The translations under genes and the position numbers were made by a program. Shown piece by piece: positions 33,614-37,737 of a DNA stretch of 37,737 nucleotides; within the stretch, counting starts at the first letter, position 1; each line of letters opens with the position of its first letter. The DNA comes from Bacillota bacterium (GTDB lineage Bacteria > Bacillota > Clostridia > Lachnospirales > WQUN01). Location: assembly GCA_009782085.1 (NCBI GenBank), contig WQUN01000251.1, forward strand, positions 1 to 37,737. Reading direction: 5' to 3'. The notes below the pieces were generated by a model. The model ran no database searches, was not told the DNA's origin, and saw only the letters and a list, made by a program, of their open reading frames with translations.

Positions 33614-33928
33614 ATGTTTTCCATAGGTCAGATAGTCTATTCAAAGAGCGGGCGGGACAAGGGGAACCCGTTCGTCGTCGTCCGGACGGAGGGGCGGTAC
33701 CTCTTCCTCGCCGACGGCAGGCTCCGCAAGCTGGAGCGGCCAAAGAAGAAAAAAGACATTCATGTTCAGAAGACAAACGCGTGCCCGGCCGGGATCAAGG
33801 CGGCTCTCGAGCAAAACCTCCGCCTTTCGGACGCGGACGTGAGAAAGGCGATTAAGGCGGAAACCGGGCCGCCGGACGGTCGCGGAGATCACAGGCTTGA
33901 CAAATATGAGGAGGCGGAAAATGTCTAA
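33614..33928 (+). CDS. L14e-like KOW-domain RNA-binding protein
   Basis: 104 residues. The N-terminal half ([40 protein letters not shown]) is a KOW/SH3-like fold resembling archaeal and eukaryotic L14e; the C-terminal half is an Asp/Glu-rich helix-like tail. Small proteins of this family occur between map and infA in many Clostridia, and a role in the ribosome or RNA binding is presumed, not shown. GGAG lies six bases before the ATG. The 3' end overlaps infA by 8 bases. Confidence 0.85.
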   Translation: MFSIGQIVYSKSGRDKGNPFVVVRTEGRYLFLADGRLRKLERPKKKKDIHVQKTNACPAGIKAALEQNLRLSDADVRKAIKAETGPPDGRGDHRLDKYEEAENV

Positions 33929-34139
33929 GAGCGATATGATCGAAGTGTCGGGGACGATCGTTGAAAAGCTGCCAAACGCCACCTTTCAGGTGGAATTGGA
34001 AAACGGACATAAAATCCTTGCCCATATTTCCGGCAAGCTCCGCATGAATTTCATCAGGATCATCCCCGGCGACAGGGTCCTGATCGAAATGTCGCCGTAT
34101 GATCTGACAAAGGGCAGGATAGTTTGGAGAGATAAATAG
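33921..34139 (+). CDS. infA: Translation initiation factor IF-1
   Basis: 72 residues, the standard length, from the ATG at 33921 ([20 protein letters not shown]) with GAGGAGG upstream; the track's start at 33897 is too early. The OB-fold blocks [18 protein letters not shown] and [18 protein letters not shown] are intact. Confidence 0.97.
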   Translation: MSKSDMIEVSGTIVEKLPNATFQVELENGHKILAHISGKLRMNFIRIIPGDRVLIEMSPYDLTKGRIVWRDK

Positions 34140-34161
34140 GTTCGCTGAAAGGATGATTGCC

Positions 34162-34275
34162 ATGAAAGTCAGGCCGTCTGTAAAGAAGATATGCGAAAAG
34201 TGCAAGATAATCAAGAGAAAAGGCGCGGTTCGGGTCATCTGCGAAAACCCGAAGCATAAGCAGAGGCAGGGCTAG
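34162..34275 (+). CDS. rpmJ: 50S ribosomal protein L36, zinc-binding type
   Basis: Not in the ORF track because it is only 37 residues ([20 protein letters not shown]). Zinc ligands Cys11, Cys14, Cys27 and His32 are present, so this is the C+ paralogue. It lies in its normal place between infA and rpsM. GAAAGGATG is a weak ribosome-binding site. Confidence 0.97.
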   Translation: MKVRPSVKKICEKCKIIKRKGAVRVICENPKHKQRQG

Positions 34276-34304
34276 AAATCACCGAAAGGAGGCGCATGTA
34301 ATTA

Positions 34305-34673
34305 ATGGCGCGTATTGCAGGTGTTGATTTACCGAGGGAGAAACGCGTGGAGATCGGGCTGACCTATATCTTCGGCATCGGCCGCTCGAGTTCCAACCGC
34401 ATACTGAAAGAGGCCAGCGTCAGCCCGGACACGAGGGTGCGCGACCTGACAGACGACGAGGTCTCGCGCATCCGCGACGTTATCGACAAGACCCAGACGG
34501 TGGAGGGCGATCTGCGCAGGGAAGTCGCGCTGAGCATCAAGCGCCTGGTCGAGATCGGCTGCTACAGGGGCATCCGCCACAGGAGGAGCCTGCCCGTGCG
34601 CGGCCAGCGGACCAAGACCAACGCCCGCACCAGGAAGGGCCCGCGGAGGACCGTCGCGAACAAGAAGAAGTAG
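34305..34673 (+). CDS. rpsM: 30S ribosomal protein S13
   Basis: 122 residues ([20 protein letters not shown]). [19 protein letters not shown] is the typical C-terminal signature. AAAGGAGG precedes the ATG. The 111-base spacer that follows contains hairpins (GTTCGCAAAGCGAAC; CGCGCGTAAGCGCG) before the rpsK ribosome-binding site. Confidence 0.98.
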   Translation: MARIAGVDLPREKRVEIGLTYIFGIGRSSSNRILKEASVSPDTRVRDLTDDEVSRIRDVIDKTQTVEGDLRREVALSIKRLVEIGCYRGIRHRRSLPVRGQRTKTNARTRKGPRRTVANKKK

Positions 34674-34784
34674 GAGACGCCGCCACGCACCGGCAAGAAG
34701 GCCGGACGCGCGTAAGCGCGGCGTTCGCAAAGCGAACGTGCTGATTCGGCGTTCCGCTAACCGCGTTATAAAGGAGGAAATCGA

Positions 34785-35186
34785 ATGGCGAAAAAGGCTG
34801 TGAAAAAGACCGCCGCGCGCCGGCGCCGCGACAGGAAGTTTGTCGACAAGGGTCAGGCCCATATCCAGTCCACTTTTAACAACACGATCGTGACAATCAC
34901 GGATCTGGCCGGCAACGCCCTTTCCTGGGCAAGCGCCGGGCAGCTGGGCTTCAAGGGCTCCCGCAAGTCCACGCCCTACGCCGCGCAGATGGCGGCGGAC
35001 ACGGCCGCGACCGCCGCGAAGGAATACGGCCTTCGGAGCGTCGAAGTCTACGTAAAGGGCCCGGGCAGCGGGCGCGAGGCGGCGATCCGCGCGCTCCAGG
35101 CGGCGGGGCTCGACGTCATGATGATAAGGGACGTGACGCCCGTCCCGCACAACGGGTGCCGCCCGCCGAAACGCAGGCGCGTGTAA
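34785..35186 (+). CDS. rpsK: 30S ribosomal protein S11
   Basis: 133 residues. [20 protein letters not shown] and [17 protein letters not shown] are typical. S11 forms part of the platform near the anti-Shine-Dalgarno helix. AAAGGAGG lies before the ATG. Confidence 0.98.
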   Translation: MAKKAVKKTAARRRRDRKFVDKGQAHIQSTFNNTIVTITDLAGNALSWASAGQLGFKGSRKSTPYAAQMAADTAATAAKEYGLRSVEVYVKGPGSGREAAIRALQAAGLDVMMIRDVTPVPHNGCRPPKRRRV

Positions 35187-35209
35187 TGGCTCGCCCCGAA
35201 ATGAGCGCC

Positions 35210-35240
35210 TTGACAAGACGGTGTTTATTAACGATATGCT
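35210..35240 (+). promoter_or_regulatory. Possible internal promoter upstream of rpsD
   Basis: A perfect TTGACA is followed after 19 bases by TATGCT, in a locally AT-richer part of the 84-base rpsK-rpsD spacer. The long spacing makes it weak if real. Confidence 0.3.
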
Positions 35241-35270
35241 ATACCAGTTTGCAAATAGCGGAGGAGATTT

Positions 35271-35897
35271 ATGGCTAGATATATCGGTCCCGTATGCAGA
35301 CTTTGCCGCCGGGAGGGCGAGAAGCTCTTCCTGAAGGGCGAAAAGTGCATGAAACAGAGCTGCCCGGTCAGCAAGCGGCCTGTGCCTCCCGGGCAGCACG
35401 GAGCGTCGCGCAGGAAACAGTCCGAGTATGGGCTCCAGCTTCGGGAGAAGCAAAAGGCGAAGAGGATATACGGCGTCCTGGAGGCCCAGTTCTATAACTA
35501 TTTCGTGGACGCCGACCGCCTTCCGGGCGTGACCGGCGACAACCTGCTGCGCCTTCTGGAGACGCGGCTCGACAACGTGGTCTACCGGCTCGGGTTCGGG
35601 CGCTCCAGGACGGAGGCCCGCCAGGTCGTCCGGCACAACCTCGTGCGCGTGAACGGCAAAAAGGTCAATATCCCCTCCTACCGCGTGCGCGTGAACGACA
35701 CGGTGGAGATCAAGGACGACGCCAAGTCGTTCCAGCGGTTCAAGGACATACTGGACGTGACCCATTCGAGGATCGTCCCGGCCTGGCTCTCCGCCGACCA
35801 CGAGAACCTGCGCGGCACGGTCATGTCCCTTCCGTCGAGAGATCAGATCGACCTGAACCTGCGCGAGACGCTGATCGTCGAGTTGTACTCGAAGTAA
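35271..35897 (+). CDS. rpsD: 30S ribosomal protein S4, zinc-binding type
   Basis: 208 residues with Cys9, Cys12, Cys26 and Cys31 as zinc ligands ([17 protein letters not shown]). The S4 domain block [20 protein letters not shown] is intact. S4 initiates 16S assembly and represses its operon in several bacteria. GGAGGAG precedes the ATG. Confidence 0.97.
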   Translation: MARYIGPVCRLCRREGEKLFLKGEKCMKQSCPVSKRPVPPGQHGASRRKQSEYGLQLREKQKAKRIYGVLEAQFYNYFVDADRLPGVTGDNLLRLLETRLDNVVYRLGFGRSRTEARQVVRHNLVRVNGKKVNIPSYRVRVNDTVEIKDDAKSFQRFKDILDVTHSRIVPAWLSADHENLRGTVMSLPSRDQIDLNLRETLIVELYSK

Positions 35898-35909
35898 GGA
35901 GGTCAATGC

Positions 35910-36869
35910 GTGTTCGAATTTGAAAAACCTCGTATCGAAATCGCGGAGCTTTCGAGGGACGGCATCTACGGCCGTTTCGTTATCGAGCCTCTGGAGCGCG
36001 GGTTCGGGACGACGCTGGGGAATTCCCTGCGGCGGACCCTCCTGTCCTCGCTTCCCGGGGCGGCTGTGTCGAGCATCAAGATCGACGGCGTGTTGCACGA
36101 GTTCAGCACAATCCCGGGCGTTAAGGAAGACGTGACCGAGATCATCTTGAACCTTAAAAGCCTGGCCATCAGATACTTGGGCGAGAGCATGGAACCCAAG
36201 CTCGCGTATATCGACGCCGCCGGCGAATGCGAGGTCCGCGCCCGCGACATAAAGGTCAGTTCCGACATAGAGATCGCCAACCCCGATCTGCACATCGCCA
36301 CGCTGGACGGCGGCGACGCGAAGCTCTATATCGAGATGACGGTCACCAAGGGCAGGGGATATGTCAGCGCGGAGAAGAACAAGCGCCAGGACCAGCCGAT
36401 CGGCCTGATCCCGGTGGATTCCATCTACACCCCCGTCACAAAGGTCAACTTCCTGGTGGAGGACACCAGAGTCGGGCATATCACCGATTTTGACAAGCTG
36501 ACCCTCGAGGTCTGGACGAACGGGACAATAACCCCGGACGACTCCGTCAGCCTCGGCGCGAAGATTCTGAACGAGCACCTGATACTCTTTGTCGACCTGT
36601 CCGACAACGCGCGGAACGCCGAGATCATGATCGAGAAGGACGAGGGCCGGAAGGAAAAGGTCCTGGAGATGAGCATCGAGGAGCTGGACCTGTCCGTGCG
36701 CTCGTACAACTGCCTCAAGCGCGCCGGCATAAACACCGTGGACGACCTGACCAGCAAGACCGAGGAAGACATGATGAAGGTGCGCAACCTGGGCCGCAAG
36801 TCCCTGGAAGAGGTCCTGAACAAAATGGCCGAGCTTGGGCTGACCCTGAGCCCAAGCGAAGAAGTCTGA
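35910..36869 (+). CDS. rpoA: RNA polymerase alpha subunit
   Basis: 319 residues from a GTG ([20 protein letters not shown]) with AAGGAGG upstream. The N-terminal dimerisation domain ([20 protein letters not shown]) and the C-terminal domain ([20 protein letters not shown]) that contacts UP elements and activators are complete. Confidence 0.98.
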   Translation: MFEFEKPRIEIAELSRDGIYGRFVIEPLERGFGTTLGNSLRRTLLSSLPGAAVSSIKIDGVLHEFSTIPGVKEDVTEIILNLKSLAIRYLGESMEPKLAYIDAAGECEVRARDIKVSSDIEIANPDLHIATLDGGDAKLYIEMTVTKGRGYVSAEKNKRQDQPIGLIPVDSIYTPVTKVNFLVEDTRVGHITDFDKLTLEVWTNGTITPDDSVSLGAKILNEHLILFVDLSDNARNAEIMIEKDEGRKEKVLEMSIEELDLSVRSYNCLKRAGINTVDDLTSKTEEDMMKVRNLGRKSLEEVLNKMAELGLTLSPSEEV

Positions 36870-36877
36870 TTTTCTTT

Positions 36878-36912
36878 AGTTTCCAGTTTCCAGTTTCTAG
36901 CTTCTAGTTTCC
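36878..36912 (+). repeat. Five 7-bp tandem units (AGTTTCY) running into the rplQ ribosome-binding site
   Basis: AGTTTCC, AGTTTCC, AGTTTCT, AGCTTCT and AGTTTCC fill 36878-36912. The next partial unit AGTAGGGAGG is the rplQ Shine-Dalgarno region. Confidence 0.92.
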
Positions 36913-36930
36913 AGTAGGGAGGTTCCCGTT

Positions 36931-37467
36931 ATGTCCATTCAAAGAAAGCTTGGCCGTACGACCAGCCAGCGCAAGGCGATGCTGCGCAATCTGACGACCA
37001 ATTTACTATACCACGGCAAAATCAAGACCACCGAGACGAGGGCCAAGGAGGTCCGCAGTATCGCCGAGAAGCTCATCACCTTGGCCGTGAAGGAGCGCGA
37101 GAACTTCACGGAGCTCACGGTCAGGACGAAAGTCCCGCAGAAGGACAAAAACGGCAGGCGCATCAGGGCTTCGGCCGACGGCAAGCGCGTGACCGTCTAC
37201 AACGAGGTCGAGCGCAAGATCAAGGTCGACAAGCCTTCCCGCCTGAACGCCAGGCGCAAGATGCTCGCGACGCTCTACCCGGTCACGGAAGCTCCGAAGG
37301 ACGGCCGCAAGAAGCGGTCGGAATCCAGGTCGGTGGACATGGTCGCGAAGATGTTCAACGAGATCGCGCCCAAGTACGCCGACAGGAACGGCGGCTACAC
37401 CCGCATGATCAAGATCGGCCCGAGAAAGGGCGACGCCGCGGAGCTGGTGGTTATCGAACTTGTGTAA
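36931..37467 (+). CDS. rplQ: 50S ribosomal protein L17, long form
   Basis: 178 residues against about 115-130 in many bacteria. The N-terminal L17 core ([40 protein letters not shown]) and the C-terminal [20 protein letters not shown] are standard. Between them lies an insert of about 50 residues (about 70-125: [20 protein letters not shown] and following). Longer L17 forms occur in other Clostridia, so this is probably lineage-typical. It is the last gene of the operon. Confidence 0.96.
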   Translation: MSIQRKLGRTTSQRKAMLRNLTTNLLYHGKIKTTETRAKEVRSIAEKLITLAVKERENFTELTVRTKVPQKDKNGRRIRASADGKRVTVYNEVERKIKVDKPSRLNARRKMLATLYPVTEAPKDGRKKRSESRSVDMVAKMFNEIAPKYADRNGGYTRMIKIGPRKGDAAELVVIELV

Positions 37468-37499
37468 GGGAAGATAAATGCTTGAAATGCCCGCAAAAT

Positions 37500-37533
37500 A
37501 AGGATTCTGTCCGGAGGATGAGGATCCTTTTTT
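37500..37533 (+). terminator. Intrinsic terminator of the ribosomal operon
   Basis: AAGGAT...ATCCTT arms enclose a smaller TCC/GGA stem, followed by a run of T (six including the last stem bases). It lies 33 bases after the rplQ stop. Confidence 0.75.
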
Positions 37534-37737
37534 CGGTTATACATTTATCCTGGGTTTGACACTTCCCCCCCCAAAGAAAAGGCGCAAACAAGGGAAAGCA
37601 TCGACGAAAAAGCGCTGGTTTGTCCCTACAGGCATGATTTCCGGCCGTTAAAGGGGTCGTAACCGAGCGATTGCAACGGGTTACAAAAATGACATCTGAT
37701 ACGAATCTCAGATTAAAACTTCACAGGCAGAGCCGAA
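37534..37737. other. Intergenic end of the window, no gene seen
   Basis: No ORF or RNA gene is recognised. TGATACGAATCTCAGATTAA at 37697 resembles the end of the 100-bp element in the S10 leader and probably begins another copy cut off by the window edge. Confidence 0.5.

Noticed and set aside
34329-36578. 749-codon minus-strand ORF across rpsM-rpoA
   Set aside because: It spans several conserved ribosomal genes on the other strand and has no recognisable domain.
37560-37580. Run of C residues as a functional site
   Set aside because: A single homopolymer run in an empty intergenic region, no associated structure.

Overview
The window reads as a chromosomal segment of a GC-rich member of the Clostridia (Bacillota), probably an uncultured gut or anaerobic lineage. 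The placement is an inference. It rests on the dnaG-rpoD pair, the complete S10-spc-alpha ribosomal protein cluster with zinc-type S14, S4 and L36, an L14e-like KOW protein between map and infA, a long L17, and a CsaB-type pyruvyl transferase. No rRNA, tRNA, phage, plasmid or full-length insertion sequence was seen.

Layout. Positions 1-6614 (+) hold an envelope operon: a secreted phosphodiester glycosidase (5' end outside the window), the lipid II flippase MurJ, and a glycosyltransferase fused to a CsaB-like pyruvyl transferase. The genes overlap each other and probably act on a secondary cell-wall polymer. thpR (-) converges on them. Positions 7122-7834 are noncoding and packed with short palindromic repeats. 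Positions 7801-11636 (-) hold an A24 prepilin peptidase with a repeat-built N-terminal part, a lipoprotein, and a class B penicillin-binding protein. Positions 11692-13893 hold a small aromatic-rich protein and an RlmM-like rRNA methyltransferase gene split by two insertions. Positions 13920-20505 (-) hold melA with a near-consensus promoter, an arylamine N-acetyltransferase, rpoD, dnaG and a zinc-finger methyltransferase.

Positions 20748-37533 (+) are the ribosomal superoperon. It has a sigma-A-type promoter and a leader with a candidate attenuator, followed by rpsJ-rplC-rplD-rplW-rplB-rpsS-rplV-rpsC-rplP-rpmC-rpsQ, then rplN-rplX-rplE-rpsN-rpsH-rplF-rplR-rpsE-rpmD-rplO-secY-map-KOW-infA-rpmJ, then rpsM-rpsK-rpsD-rpoA-rplQ, and an intrinsic terminator. 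Two genes missed by the ORF track, rpmD and rpmJ, are present. adk is absent from its usual place between secY and map.

The most unusual property is repeat invasion. Several miniature families occupy the spacers of the ribosomal operon and the accessory half. They include hairpins with a constant TAGGG start and stems that differ between copies but stay self-complementary. At least three of these share their first three bases with the stop codon of a gene (rpsJ, rplB, map). There are also 7-bp tandem arrays running into Shine-Dalgarno sequences, a 133-bp MITE with 28-bp inverted repeats and a perfect 8-bp target duplication, and about 110-bp elements with inverted ends that enter genes and supply a stop codon.
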